Below, in pieces: positions 38,638-48,301 of a stretch of DNA of 64,000 nucleotides. Location of the stretch: the NCBI RefSeq assembly GCF_000784835.1, contig NZ_JSFH01000011.1, positions 1 through 64,000 of the forward strand. Direction: 5' to 3'. A program made the translations under genes and the position numbers. The notes under the pieces are model-generated. The model saw only the letters and a program-made list of their open reading frames with translations. It did no database searches and was not told the origin of the DNA. Each line of letters opens with the position of its first letter. Within the stretch, counting starts at the first letter, position 1. The DNA is from Thermotoga sp. Mc24 (GTDB taxonomy: Bacteria; Thermotogota; Thermotogae; Thermotogales; Thermotogaceae).

Positions 38638-39258
38638 ATGAACGTTCTGGCACTCGACTCTTCCCAGAAGATAAGAGTTGGGTTGAAAAAAGGAGAAGAC
38701 CTCTTTGAAATTTCGTACACCGGCGAGAAAAAACACGCAGAGATTCTTCCTGTTATTTTGGAGAAGCTGTTAGACGAAATGGGGCTCAAAGTGAAGGATC
38801 TCGATGTTGTGGGAGTGGGAATTGGTCCTGGAGGATTGACGGGCCTCAGGGTGGGAATCGCCACCGTAGTAGGGCTCGTGTCTCCATACGATATACCTGT
38901 GGCTCCTCTGAACTCTTTCGAAATGGCTGCAAAGAGCTGTCCAATCGATGGTGTTGTACTCGTTGCCAGAAGAGCGAGAAAAGGTTACCACTATTGTGCA
39001 GTTTATCTGAAAGGCGAAGGACTTAATCTGCTGAAAAAGCCGAGCGTGGTCTCTGACGATGAACTGGAAGAGATCACAAAAGAGTTTTCTCCAAAAATAA
39101 TCCTGAAGGACTACATTTTTATCTCACCTGCCGTGCTGGTTGAAGAGAGCGAGAGTCTTTTCAGGGAGAAAAAGACCATTCATTACTACGAAATCGAACC
39201 TTTGTATCTCCAGAAATCCATAGCGGAATTGAACTGGGAAAAAAAGAAAAGGGGCTGA
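38638..39258 (+). CDS. tsaB: tRNA threonylcarbamoyladenosine biosynthesis protein TsaB
   Basis: A 206-residue ASKHA-fold protein (YeaZ) that dimerises and bridges TsaD and TsaE during t6A37 tRNA modification. MNVLALDSSQKIRVG at the N-terminus, GVGIGPGGLTGLRVGIATV near residue 60 and an APLNSFEMAA stretch are family hallmarks. ATG 38638 follows GAGGTGAGAG. Sua5, which makes the threonylcarbamoyl-AMP, is encoded at 58427-59434 in the same window. tsaD and tsaE are not. The stop codon lies in the loop of the clpC terminator hairpin. Confidence 0.93.
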   Translation: MNVLALDSSQKIRVGLKKGEDLFEISYTGEKKHAEILPVILEKLLDEMGLKVKDLDVVGVGIGPGGLTGLRVGIATVVGLVSPYDIPVAPLNSFEMAAKSCPIDGVVLVARRARKGYHYCAVYLKGEGLNLLKKPSVVSDDELEEITKEFSPKIILKDYIFISPAVLVEESESLFREKKTIHYYEIEPLYLQKSIAELNWEKKKRG

Positions 39259-39266
39259 CGCCCCTT
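39239..39266 (-). terminator. Terminator of clpC, shared by the end of tsaB
   Basis: 7-bp stem AAGGGGC (39249-39255) and GCCCCTT (39260-39266) with a TGAC loop. On the minus strand it is followed by TTC and seven T. The tsaB stop codon is in the loop and the clpC stop codon overlaps the right arm. Confidence 0.8.
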
Positions 39267-41643
39267 ACTGAACCTTCTCGAGTTCTCTGGCAACTTCGAG
39301 GATCAGTTTTTCACCCTCGTAATCCACTCTCACCGTCTGACCTTCCTGCACTTCACCTGATATGATCATTCTTGCGAGTGGTGTTTCGATTTCTCTTTCT
39401 ATCAACCGCCTTAGCGGTCTTGCACCGAACGTTGGATCGTATCCCCTTTCCGCGAGGTATTCTTTCGCCGTTTCGGTGATCGTGAGTTTTATGTTCTTGT
39501 CTTTCAACCGCTCTTCAAGTCTTTTGATCATTATTTCCACGATCTGCTTCATGTGTTCTTTTGTGAGTGGTTTGAAGACAACCACGTGGTCTATCCTGTT
39601 TATGAACTCGGGCCTGAAGTAGTGTTTCAGCTCTTCTCTAACTCTTTCTTCAATTTCATCAAAACTCTTTCCTTCTTTAACGTAGTTCAGTATCAGATCG
39701 CTCGCTATGTTACTCGTCATTATAATGATCGTGTTCTTGAAATCAACAACGTTTCCTTTGCTGTCTGTGAGTCTTCCATCGTCCATTATCTGAAGCAGTA
39801 TGTTGAACACATCCGGATGTGCTTTTTCAATCTCATCGAGCAGTATGACACTGTACGGTCTCCTCCTTACGGCTTCGGTCAGCTGACCACCTTCCTCATA
39901 ACCAACGTATCCCGGAGGTGCTCCTATCAGTTTGGAGACAGCATGCTTTTCCATGTATTCGGTCATATCGATTCGTATCAGTGCGTTTTCGCTTCCAAAG
40001 AGCACTTCAGCGAGTGTCTTTGCGAGCTCAGTCTTACCAACACCCGTTGGTCCAAGGAAGAGGAAAGTACCGACCGGCCTGTTAGGATCTTTTATCCCAG
40101 CCCTTGCCTTTCTGATGGCATCGGCCACTACCTCAACCGCCTCCTCCTGGTCCACAAGCCTCTGATGGATTATCTCTTCGAGCTTCAGAAGCTTTTCTTT
40201 TTCAGATTCAACGATTCTGGAAACTGGAACACCCGACCAGGATTCAACCACTTCTGCTATCTTCTCCGCTGTGACAACCGGTTTTCCACTCTTCAAAGCT
40301 TCGTACTCGCTCTTGAGTCTGAAGAATTCTTTTTTGAGATCGGCCGCTTCTCTGTACTGAGATCTTATAGTGAGCTCATCGATTTTCGCCTCAATCTCTT
40401 TTATTTTTTTCTCGAGTTCGCGAAGCTTCGTTTCATCCTTTTCCTGTTTTGTAGCACTGAGTCTTACTCTCGCTGCCGCTTCATCCAGCAGGTCAATCGC
40501 TTTGTCCGGCAAGAATCTGTCCGTTATGTACCTTGCTGAGAGCTTGGCAGCTGCCTCTATCGCTTCGTCTTCTATCTTCACCTTGTGGTGTTCCTCGTAG
40601 ACTTTTTTCAGCCCTTTCAAGATCTCTATGGTTTCCTCCACACTCGGTTCTTTCACCATTACCGGCTGAAATCTTCTCGCGAGCGCTTTGTCTTTTTCTA
40701 TGTGTTTCCTGTACTCATCCAGCGTGGTCGCACCTATGACGCGTATTTCTCCGCGAGCGAGGGCTGGTTTCAACATGTTGGCAGCGTCCATCGCTCCTTC
40801 GGCTGCGCCAGCACCAACCAGGGTGTGTATCTCATCGATGAAGAGAATTGTTTTTTCTTTCTGTTTCATCACTTCATCGAGGAATGATTTCAACCTTTCT
40901 TCAAACTCTCCCCTGTATTTGGTTCCCGCTATCATCCTTCCAAGATCCACCATCAGTATACGCACATCTTTCAGAGAATCAGGGACTTTCCTTTCGACGA
41001 TTCTCTGCGCGAGACCTTCCACAATAGCGGTTTTTCCAACACCCGGATCACCGATGAGAATTGGGTTGTTCTTGGTTTTTCTCATGAGAATCTCGATCAC
41101 ACGCTCGATTTCTTTGTCCCTTCCTATGATAGGACCTATTTTTCCTTCTCTCGCCAATTTTGTGAGATCGGTTGCAAAAGCCATGAGCGGCGACTGCTCA
41201 GCCGCGTATTCTTCTTCGTGCTCCTTAATCGTTTGAAGCACCTTTTCGTAGTCAATACCGTACTTTTTCAGAACACGAGCGGCATACGTGGAACCGTCCC
41301 TCAGCAGTCCCAGAAGGAAGTGAAGAGGACCTATATCCTTCTGCTTGAAGAGCCTGGCTTCTTTTCTCGCCAGCTCCAGGATGTAAGAAAGCTCTTTCGA
41401 TACATAGACCTGATCGGAGAATCCGTAGTATATACCGTACTGGGAATCGATGTAGTCTTCAAGCTCATTAATCACTTCCTCCACGTTCACATTGAGATCT
41501 TTCAGTATCTTCGTGACCTCGTTTTCATCGTAAAAAATCTGAAGAAGAATGTGTTCTGGTCTGATCAGATTCTGATTTCTTTCTTTGATATCCTCAACAC
41601 TCCTCTCGAAAATATCCTTCATCTTGTCGTTCAGGTTTCTCAT
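39265..41643 (-). CDS. clpC: ATP-dependent Clp protease ATPase subunit ClpC
   Basis: A 792-residue Hsp100 unfoldase. Order: Clp_N repeats (about 1-140), first AAA+ module with GDPGVGKT and FIDEIHTLVGAG, a short coiled-coil middle domain with a UVR-like segment (YREAADLKKEFFRLKSEYEAL) as in ClpC, second AAA+ module with GPTGVGKTELAK and LLDEIEKAHPDV, and a C-terminal domain with DPTFGARPLRRLIE. The short middle domain argues against ClpB. I do not see an obvious IGF-type ClpP loop by eye. ATG 41643 has CCGGAGGTGAGAATC. A degenerate CIRCE overlaps its promoter. Confidence 0.93.
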   Translation of the reverse strand: MRNLNDKMKDIFERSVEDIKERNQNLIRPEHILLQIFYDENEVTKILKDLNVNVEEVINELEDYIDSQYGIYYGFSDQVYVSKELSYILELARKEARLFKQKDIGPLHFLLGLLRDGSTYAARVLKKYGIDYEKVLQTIKEHEEEYAAEQSPLMAFATDLTKLAREGKIGPIIGRDKEIERVIEILMRKTKNNPILIGDPGVGKTAIVEGLAQRIVERKVPDSLKDVRILMVDLGRMIAGTKYRGEFEERLKSFLDEVMKQKEKTILFIDEIHTLVGAGAAEGAMDAANMLKPALARGEIRVIGATTLDEYRKHIEKDKALARRFQPVMVKEPSVEETIEILKGLKKVYEEHHKVKIEDEAIEAAAKLSARYITDRFLPDKAIDLLDEAAARVRLSATKQEKDETKLRELEKKIKEIEAKIDELTIRSQYREAADLKKEFFRLKSEYEALKSGKPVVTAEKIAEVVESWSGVPVSRIVESEKEKLLKLEEIIHQRLVDQEEAVEVVADAIRKARAGIKDPNRPVGTFLFLGPTGVGKTELAKTLAEVLFGSENALIRIDMTEYMEKHAVSKLIGAPPGYVGYEEGGQLTEAVRRRPYSVILLDEIEKAHPDVFNILLQIMDDGRLTDSKGNVVDFKNTIIIMTSNIASDLILNYVKEGKSFDEIEERVREELKHYFRPEFINRIDHVVVFKPLTKEHMKQIVEIMIKRLEERLKDKNIKLTITETAKEYLAERGYDPTFGARPLRRLIEREIETPLARMIISGEVQEGQTVRVDYEGEKLILEVARELEKVQ

Positions 41644-41661
41644 GATTCTCACCTCCGGTTC

Positions 41662-41694
41662 ATTATATTAGCACTCAAAAATTACGTTTGATAA
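41662..41694 (-). promoter_or_regulatory. clpC -10 element with overlapping degenerate CIRCE operator
   Basis: On the minus strand the right CIRCE half GAGTGCTAA (41676-41668) is perfect and runs directly into TATAAT (41667-41662). The left half, after the standard 9-nt spacer, is TTATCAAAC (41694-41686), matching 6 of 9 positions of TTAGCACTC. Transcription would begin within about 12 nt of the ATG, at the ribosome site. HrcA is encoded at 59704. Confidence 0.65.
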
Positions 41695-41706
41695 AACAAA
41701 AAGTGA

Positions 41707-41730
41707 ATATCTCTTGAAACGACGAGATAT
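41707..41730. repeat. Inverted repeat between clpC and rsmH
   Basis: ATATCTC (41707-41713) and GAGATAT (41724-41730) with a 10-nt loop. It is followed rightward by CTTCTTTTCC, so it could be a weak terminator or an operator in the divergent region. No gene ends here. Confidence 0.4.
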
Positions 41731-41836
41731 CTTCTTTTCCCACTCAATTAGTACACACTTGTATATAAAAAATGAATCGACCAAAAATCCCTTCAATTCG
41801 GTAGTTCGGGATGATGTTCGTTTATTTACCGTTTTT

Positions 41837-42797
<961 letters not shown>

Positions 42798-42828
42798 TCT
42801 GCCAGCGAAGGTAAACCAGAGGACGAGA

Positions 42829-43053
42829 GTGCTTGTCCTTTCGCATCAACTTATTTTTACCATTGTGCTCGTTGCTGTGTTATTGTTCGTGGGGGTAACT
42901 GCCTTAAGAGTGGGAGTTCTGACCTTCTACCTCATGCAAAACAACAAGAAGCTCGAAATCGAGATCAAAGAACTGGAGAGAACTCATCAGGCACTCAAAG
43001 AAGAGTTCTACCACATCTCATCCTATTTCGATCTCCTGAATCCCTCGGAGTGA
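42829..43053 (+). CDS. ftsL: FtsL-like cell division protein
   Basis: About 74-86 residues: one membrane helix (LIFTIVLVAVLLFVGVTALRVGVL), then a coiled-coil-like helix (NNKKLEIEIKELERTHQALKEEF), the bitopic FtsL/DivIC layout. Position between rsmH and a division PBP is the conserved dcw place of ftsL. The start is uncertain. GTG 42829 has a GAGG site 6 nt before, but the frame is open back to non-ATG candidates CTG 42799 and ATT 42793, the latter 3 nt after GGAGG. The longer form would give a basic cytosolic tail (PAKVNQRTRV). Confidence 0.8.
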   Translation: MLVLSHQLIFTIVLVAVLLFVGVTALRVGVLTFYLMQNNKKLEIEIKELERTHQALKEEFYHISSYFDLLNPSE

Positions 43054-43062
43054 GAGTGATAG

Positions 43063-44811
43063 ATGGAAAAAAGGTTGTGGCTACTTCTTGCAATCTTTGC
43101 GATATTTTTGATGGTCTCCTTCGTGAATTTGTTCTTCTTTCCTTTAACAGAAAGAACAAACTGGTTCATTTCTATCCCTCCCCAGCGAGGAAGTATTATG
43201 GATATCCGGGGTAGGAAAATGGCCTATGATTCGCCAGAATACGTTGCTTATCTCGACGTCGACTTTTTTAAAAGACAAAATGGAAATATAAAAGCACTCG
43301 AGAAGACCCTGCAAAACTGTGGTATTACAGAACCGGTAGAGAAAGTGATGGAGTATAAGTTTTTCAAACTCACAGAGGGAGAAGATAGAGTTGACGTGTT
43401 GAAGAAGATAGAATCAGAGTTGCTTCCCTTTGTCAACATAGAGCTGGTATACACCAGAAAAAAAATTCAGGATTACGCTACAGGAGTTTTGCTTGGAACG
43501 GTGATAGATGGAAGGGGAAAGGGAGGAATAGAAGGTTTTTTTGACGATCAGTTACGAGGAAAAAGAAAGGGTTTTTTAGAACTTCGTTACAGAGGAACCC
43601 GCCTCTCCCCATCCCTTGTGAATTACTCCCCACCCGAAAACGGAAAAGACGTCTGGTTGTCTCTGGATCTTGACCTTCAAAGGCGCGTCTACGATATCAT
43701 CTCGAAGGCCGTGGAAGAATACTCCGCGGAAGCGGGTCATGTGATTGTGATGGAATCGAAAACTGGCAGGATACTATCAATGGTGACCACCAGAAACTGG
43801 AACGATTTGATCGGCGGATACATAGAGCCAGGTTCGACGATAAAACCTCTGGTGTACGCGATCGCTCTCGAGACACATTCTGCTTCACCAGATTTCACCG
43901 TTGAATGCGAAGGTTCAATAAAACCAGTAGAGCAACTTCCTGTAGTCATAAGAGACATAGAAAAGCATGGCCTGGTGGATTTCTCCATGGGAATCGTAAA
44001 ATCGTGCAACGTGATGAGTGTTAAGGTAGGAGAGCTTATCATGGAAAAAATCGGTGTTGATGGATTCTATGAGTGGCTTCAGAAGGTAGGCTTTGGGGAA
44101 AAAACCGGTATCGAAATGGAGGGGGAAATCGCTGGTGTTCTGAGAGAAGCGAAAAAATGGTCTCTCATAGATCCGGCTGAAATTTCGATTGGGCAAGGTA
44201 TCGGTGTCACTCCTGTACAGTTGATTTCATCTCTCAATATCTTTGCGAACGATGGATACTGGGTGAAACCTACCATTTTGAAAGATTCCCAGGTGGAAAA
44301 AAGAAGAGTTTTTTCAAAAGAAACAACAGACGTGATAAGACAGGCAATGGCTCAGGTTGTAAAAGAAGGAACAGGAAAACTCGCTCAGGTGAAAGAAGTA
44401 TCGATCGCTGGTAAAACGGGAACCGCCCAGAAGGCGATCGGTGGAGAATACAGGAATATTTATCACTCACTTTTCGTGGGTTTTTTCCCCGCTGAAGATC
44501 CGAAGTACACGATACTGGTTCATCTGGACAGCCCCTCAGGGGCTTTCTACGGAGGAGAGGTCGCTGCTCCAGTGTTCAGAGAGATCGTAGAGATTTTCAC
44601 AAAGAAAGAAGATGGAAGGATAGAGGCTGTAGAAGGCTTGATGCCAGATCTAACTGGACTCCCAGTTAGAGACGCTTTGCTTGTTCTGGAATCCCTCGGA
44701 GTGAAGGACGTGGAGATAAAAGGAAAAGGGTGGAAGGTGTCTGAACAAACACCCCCACCCAATCATCCTTTTGAAGGACCTGTGATTCTGTTTTTGAGCG
44801 ATCAGAAGTAA
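43063..44811 (+). CDS. Division-type (class B) penicillin-binding protein with PASTA domain
   Basis: 582 residues: N-terminal anchor (LWLLLAIFAIFLMVSFVNLFF), a dimerisation domain starting PPQRGSIMDIRGRKMAYDSP, and a transpeptidase domain with nucleophile Ser in GSTIKPLVYA, SCN (VKSCNVMSV) and KTGTAQKA. A C-terminal PASTA repeat (from about residue 525, MPDLTGLPVRDALLVLESLGV) probably binds peptidoglycan. This is the FtsI/SpoVD layout for septal cross-linking. ATG 43063, 9 nt after ftsL. The last 10 nt overlap trxB tail to tail. Confidence 0.94.
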   Translation: MEKRLWLLLAIFAIFLMVSFVNLFFFPLTERTNWFISIPPQRGSIMDIRGRKMAYDSPEYVAYLDVDFFKRQNGNIKALEKTLQNCGITEPVEKVMEYKFFKLTEGEDRVDVLKKIESELLPFVNIELVYTRKKIQDYATGVLLGTVIDGRGKGGIEGFFDDQLRGKRKGFLELRYRGTRLSPSLVNYSPPENGKDVWLSLDLDLQRRVYDIISKAVEEYSAEAGHVIVMESKTGRILSMVTTRNWNDLIGGYIEPGSTIKPLVYAIALETHSASPDFTVECEGSIKPVEQLPVVIRDIEKHGLVDFSMGIVKSCNVMSVKVGELIMEKIGVDGFYEWLQKVGFGEKTGIEMEGEIAGVLREAKKWSLIDPAEISIGQGIGVTPVQLISSLNIFANDGYWVKPTILKDSQVEKRRVFSKETTDVIRQAMAQVVKEGTGKLAQVKEVSIAGKTGTAQKAIGGEYRNIYHSLFVGFFPAEDPKYTILVHLDSPSGAFYGGEVAAPVFREIVEIFTKKEDGRIEAVEGLMPDLTGLPVRDALLVLESLGVKDVEIKGKGWKVSEQTPPPNHPFEGPVILFLSDQK

Positions 44812-45755
44812 TGTTTTGCGGCGTGTTCAACAGCAATGGCACCGTCTGCAACAGCTGTGACTATCTGTCTGAGGTTTTTCTTTCTCACATCACCGACCGC
44901 GTATATCCCCTTCACGGAAGTTTCCATGTTCTCATCCGTTACGATGTAACCGTAGGGATCCAGTTCTGCCAGACCTTTAAGCAGTTTCGAGTTTGGATCG
45001 AGCCCTATGAAGATGAACACTCCATCTGCTTTCAATACCTTCTTTTCTCCCGTTTTCACGTTCTCTATAACGACTTCTTCAACCTTGTCTTTTCCTCTGA
45101 TTTCCTTCACGGTGGAGTTATAAATGACTTCTATCTTTGGATTGCTCAAGACCCTTTCCTGAAGAACCTTCGCAGCCGTGAGCGTTTCAAGAAGCTGGAT
45201 CATGGTGATCTTGTTCACTATGTTGGCAAGGAAAATCGATTCGTCGCACGCGCTGTCTCCTCCACCCACTACGATTATGTCCTTTCCCGCAAACAGATAT
45301 CCATCACAGGTTGCGCAGTACGACACGCCTTTCCCAAAGAACTCCTTTTCACCGGGTACATTCAATCTCTTCGGATTCGCACCGGTTGCAACGATCACTA
45401 CGGGAGCTTCTATTCTTTTACCATTATCCAGTTCGACCACTTTTTTGTCTCCCTGGATTTCCAGTTTAACGACTTCGGCGTTGTATATGTCTGCGCCGAA
45501 TTTCTCGGCGTGTTCTTTGAACTTCGAAGCGAGTTCTTCTCCGGAGATGGCAGGGAATCCCGGGTAGTTCTCAACCAGATGAGTGAGGTTCACGTATCCT
45601 CCTTCGATCGCTTTTTCAACGACCAGAACAGAAAGTCCTGCCCTTCTGGCGTAGATGGCAGACGTGAGACCCGCGGGTCCTCCACCCACAACGACTATGT
45701 CGTATTTGTCTTTTATCTCTTTCTTTCTTATGGATCCAGTATCAAAGAAAACCAC
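44802..45755 (-). CDS. trxB: Thioredoxin reductase
   Basis: A 317-residue FAD flavoprotein. FAD-binding VVVGGGPAGLTSAIYARRAG, redox-active pair CATCDG (about residue 146), NAD(P)H-binding VVGGGDSACDESIFLA and the closing GIYAVGDVRKKNLRQIVTAVADG. The NAD(P)H motif GGGDSA is intact. Start GTG 45755 (GGGGTGAGAAGAA upstream), 6 nt after the protein disulfide oxidoreductase gene, its likely electron acceptor. The 3' end overlaps the PBP gene by 10 nt. Confidence 0.96.
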   Translation of the reverse strand: MVFFDTGSIRKKEIKDKYDIVVVGGGPAGLTSAIYARRAGLSVLVVEKAIEGGYVNLTHLVENYPGFPAISGEELASKFKEHAEKFGADIYNAEVVKLEIQGDKKVVELDNGKRIEAPVVIVATGANPKRLNVPGEKEFFGKGVSYCATCDGYLFAGKDIIVVGGGDSACDESIFLANIVNKITMIQLLETLTAAKVLQERVLSNPKIEVIYNSTVKEIRGKDKVEEVVIENVKTGEKKVLKADGVFIFIGLDPNSKLLKGLAELDPYGYIVTDENMETSVKGIYAVGDVRKKNLRQIVTAVADGAIAVEHAAKHYF

Positions 45756-45761
45756 TTCTTC

Positions 45762-46427
45762 TCACCCCTTTGCGAGCCTCAACACCTCGTTTATGAATTC
45801 TTTCTCGGGATAAGCCCCTACGAAGAATTTCGACGGATCCCTGTTCACAACAATGTGGGGAACAGAAGAGACTCCGAATTCCTCACTCAGCTCCCAGTAT
45901 TCGTTCGCTTCTATCATCTCTCCGATTATCTTGTCGCTGGCCATAGCCATGTTGTGAGCCATGAGAACCGCCCTGGGGCAGTAAGGGCACGTTGGCGTAA
46001 CAAACACACTGATTCTTATCGGTTTCTCAAGATTCTGGAGTTTCTGAATGCTCTCTTCAGAAAGCTGCGGTTTTCCTTCAGAGACGGCGATGATATCCTG
46101 AATGAGCGTTCCAAATTCGTGTCCTGAGGGAACTCCGTAAAATCTGATACCGTAATCCTTACCGTCCTCGGGCAAAAGAATTGTGGCGGGAACCATTTCC
46201 ACCTGGTACTTTTCCACCGCTTCCTTGTCGCTGTCGAAATCACGGATTTCAAGTTCAAGTCTTGGATCGACAGAGACGAGTTCCTCCAGGACCTGTTCTG
46301 TGATTTCGCAGTACTGACAGCGCGCTTTGTCTTCCGTCTTGAAGAAGACGATCTTCACCTTTCTTTTGAGCTCTTTCCCAAAAAGATCCTTGAGATAAGC
46401 GATGTCCTTGTCCGACAAAATACCCAT
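45762..46427 (-). CDS. Protein disulfide oxidoreductase (glutaredoxin-like, two thioredoxin folds)
   Basis: 221 residues with tandem thioredoxin folds, each with a CxxC: CQYC (about residue 41) and CPYC (about residue 138, in VTPTCPYCPRAV). Both cis-Pro positions are visible (MVPATILL and SVPHIVVN). Such PDO proteins are typical of hyperthermophiles and make or shuffle disulfides in intracellular proteins. In an operon with trxB, the pair forms a complete electron path from NAD(P)H. ATG 46427 has CGGAGGTG upstream and its own promoter. Confidence 0.94.
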   Translation of the reverse strand: MGILSDKDIAYLKDLFGKELKRKVKIVFFKTEDKARCQYCEITEQVLEELVSVDPRLELEIRDFDSDKEAVEKYQVEMVPATILLPEDGKDYGIRFYGVPSGHEFGTLIQDIIAVSEGKPQLSEESIQKLQNLEKPIRISVFVTPTCPYCPRAVLMAHNMAMASDKIIGEMIEANEYWELSEEFGVSSVPHIVVNRDPSKFFVGAYPEKEFINEVLRLAKG

Positions 46428-46445
46428 TTTTTCACCTCCGATATA

Positions 46446-46473
46446 ATTCTACCAAATTAGTCGAGTTTGTCTA
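46446..46473 (-). promoter_or_regulatory. Promoter for the PDO-trxB operon
   Basis: Minus strand: TAGACA (46473-46468), 16-nt spacer, TGG-extended TAGAAT (46451-46446). Transcript start about 12 nt before the ATG, a very short leader. The -35 overlaps the 3' end of the upstream membrane protein gene. Confidence 0.6.
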
Positions 46474-46939
46474 CTCCGTTCAGTAAACCTATTGTTACAC
46501 CAAGAACAAGCAAGATTGAAATCACGAAAGGATTCTTTAAATCTGCACTTGAAAAGACGATGTACAGACCAAAAAACTTCAAAGCCGGTCTTCCAAAGGA
46601 CTTGAACAGTTTCTTTCTGATCTGATAGAGGCTGAATTCTCTGTCGTTGTATCCAAAGGAGAGGAACATGATGCGGTACTGTTCATTTATACTCATCAGA
46701 AAATGAACAGACTCTCCAAGAAAAAAGAGCACCGCAAGAACGACCACTATCAGATAGAAAAAGAGAGAATTCAAAATCCAGGAAAACAGGTAAATGAGAC
46801 CGAGGGTGGTGAACTCGTTGAATATTTTGAGGGCGCTCAGATCAATTTTTTCTCTTCTCTTCAGATAGAGGTAGGAAAAGAAGACAGATACAAAGAATCC
46901 AACAACAGAAAAGGACAACCCTTCAAGGAACCAGATCAT
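46457..46939 (-). CDS. Small membrane protein of unknown function in the SPFH-NfeD operon
   Basis: 160 residues, no family recognised. Four hydrophobic segments: [55 protein letters not shown] and [15 protein letters not shown]. The loop between holds charged residues ([19 protein letters not shown]). The start at ATG 46939 overlaps the SPFH gene stop (ATGA). It may be a partner of the SPFH protein, a guess from coupling only. Confidence 0.7.
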   Translation of the reverse strand: MIWFLEGLSFSVVGFFVSVFFSYLYLKRREKIDLSALKIFNEFTTLGLIYLFSWILNSLFFYLIVVVLAVLFFLGESVHFLMSINEQYRIMFLSFGYNDREFSLYQIRKKLFKSFGRPALKFFGLYIVFSSADLKNPFVISILLVLGVTIGLLNGVDKLD

Positions 46940-47853
46940 TTCTCATCCCTCTTGTTTTCTTCCTTTTTGAAAATTTCAGATATAGCTCCCAGGCTTGCGA
47001 GTATGGAACTCGCTTCAAATGGGAGGAATATCTTTGTCGCCTGACCGTTAGCCATTTCCTTCAGCGTCTCAAGGTACCTGACGGTGAGAAGATCCTTGGT
47101 CGGATTTCCTTCGTGTATTGCATTGAAAACGAGCTTTATTGCCTCGGCCTGTCCACGTGCTTCGAGAATGAGTTTTTGCATGTTCGCTTCTGCGACTCTC
47201 TTTATGGCTTCCGCTTCACCCTCTGCTCTCAAAATAGCCGCGTTTTTCTCACCTTCTGCTTTCAATATTTCCGCCTGTTTGTAACCCTCCGCTTCCAGTA
47301 TAGCCGCTCTTTTTGTTCTCTCTGCTTTCATTTGCTTGCTCATAGCATCGGTGATATCCTGAGGTGGATCTATCTTTTTAATTTCAACTCGGGTGATCCT
47401 CACACCCCACTTGTCCGTTGCTTCGTCGAGAACGGTTCGAAGCTTCATGTTTATTCTTTCCCTGGATGTGAGTGTTTGATCGAGTTCCAGCTCACCTATG
47501 ACGTTTCTCAGGTTCGTCTGAGCGAGTTTTATGGTGGCCATCTCGAAGTTGCTCACGTTGTAAACCACCCTGTACGCGTCGGTGATCTCGTAGTAGATCA
47601 CGGCGTCCACCGTTACGACCACGTTATCTCTTGTTATGACCTCCTGTGGAGGAACATCAATGACTTTTTCTCTCATGTCTACCTTTATCATTCGCTCGAA
47701 GAAAGGAATTATGAAATGTACTCCAGACCCGACTTCTCTTTTGAACTTCCCGAGCCTTTCCACAAGCCCCCGTTCGTACGGACGAACGATCCTTACAGAA
47801 CTCGCAGCCAGTACGATCAGAAAGAAAACCAAAACAACAAGAGCTATCAACAT
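46936..47853 (-). CDS. SPFH/band 7 (stomatin-like) membrane protein
   Basis: 305 residues: an N-terminal membrane helix ([17 protein letters not shown]), then an SPFH domain ([53 protein letters not shown]), and a long coiled coil rich in EAEG/KAEGE repeats (about residues 170-250) typical of QmcA/stomatin. It probably forms a large ring in the membrane. The nfeD gene 13 nt upstream encodes the usual partner. ATG 47853 follows GGGAGGTGTTTCT. The exact function of SPFH-NfeD pairs is not settled. Confidence 0.92.
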   Translation of the reverse strand: MLIALVVLVFFLIVLAASSVRIVRPYERGLVERLGKFKREVGSGVHFIIPFFERMIKVDMREKVIDVPPQEVITRDNVVVTVDAVIYYEITDAYRVVYNVSNFEMATIKLAQTNLRNVIGELELDQTLTSRERINMKLRTVLDEATDKWGVRITRVEIKKIDPPQDITDAMSKQMKAERTKRAAILEAEGYKQAEILKAEGEKNAAILRAEGEAEAIKRVAEANMQKLILEARGQAEAIKLVFNAIHEGNPTKDLLTVRYLETLKEMANGQATKIFLPFEASSILASLGAISEIFKKEENKRDEK

Positions 47854-47866
47854 AGAAACACCTCCC

Positions 47867-48289
47867 TCATACTCTTTTTACAACCACATGGGCACCTTCC
47901 ACCTTCATTATCTTCACGTGTTCTCCTTTCTCAATGATCTCATCGTCGTCTTCTACGTACGCCCTCCACACATCTCCGTTGATTTTCACAAGGCCAGTTC
48001 CCTTTCTGTTGTCTATTGTTTCAATAACGATCGCTACTTTTCCGGCGATCTCTTCGACATGGATTTTTCTTGGCGATTCCCAGTTCTGAACCAGCCTTCT
48101 CGTGAAAAAGACGAGTACTATAGATACAGCTGCAAAGACTATGATTTGAACGTACACCCCAAGATAAAGTGACACCAGAGAAGCGGCAAGCGCTCCCACT
48201 CCAAACCAGAATATGAAGAATGTAGGTGTGAGAATTTCCGCAACCATAAGGATCACACCGAGAACAAGCCAAAACACCCAGGCTTCCAT
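47867..48289 (-). CDS. NfeD-like membrane protein (short form)
   Basis: 140 residues: three to four membrane helices ([56 protein letters not shown]), then a small beta-barrel OB-like domain ([33 protein letters not shown], ending [16 protein letters not shown]). This is the truncated NfeD without the protease domain, which usually pairs with a stomatin-like protein, as here. ATG 48289 has GGAGGCGAAACT. It follows the tRNase Z gene by 12 nt. Confidence 0.92.
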   Translation of the reverse strand: MEAWVFWLVLGVILMVAEILTPTFFIFWFGVGALAASLVSLYLGVYVQIIVFAAVSIVLVFFTRRLVQNWESPRKIHVEEIAGKVAIVIETIDNRKGTGLVKINGDVWRAYVEDDDEIIEKGEHVKIMKVEGAHVVVKRV

Positions 48290-48301
48290 AGTTTCGCCTC
48301 C

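Noticed and set aside
39553-40539. 328-residue plus-strand frame opposite clpC
   Set aside because: Shadow of the ClpC coding sequence.
39265-41643. ClpB disaggregase
   Set aside because: The middle domain is short with a UVR-like segment, as in ClpC, not the long ClpB coiled coil.
44811-46127. 438-residue plus-strand open frame opposite trxB and PDO
   Set aside because: Mirror frame of two clear genes, low-complexity composition with many Phe, Arg and His.
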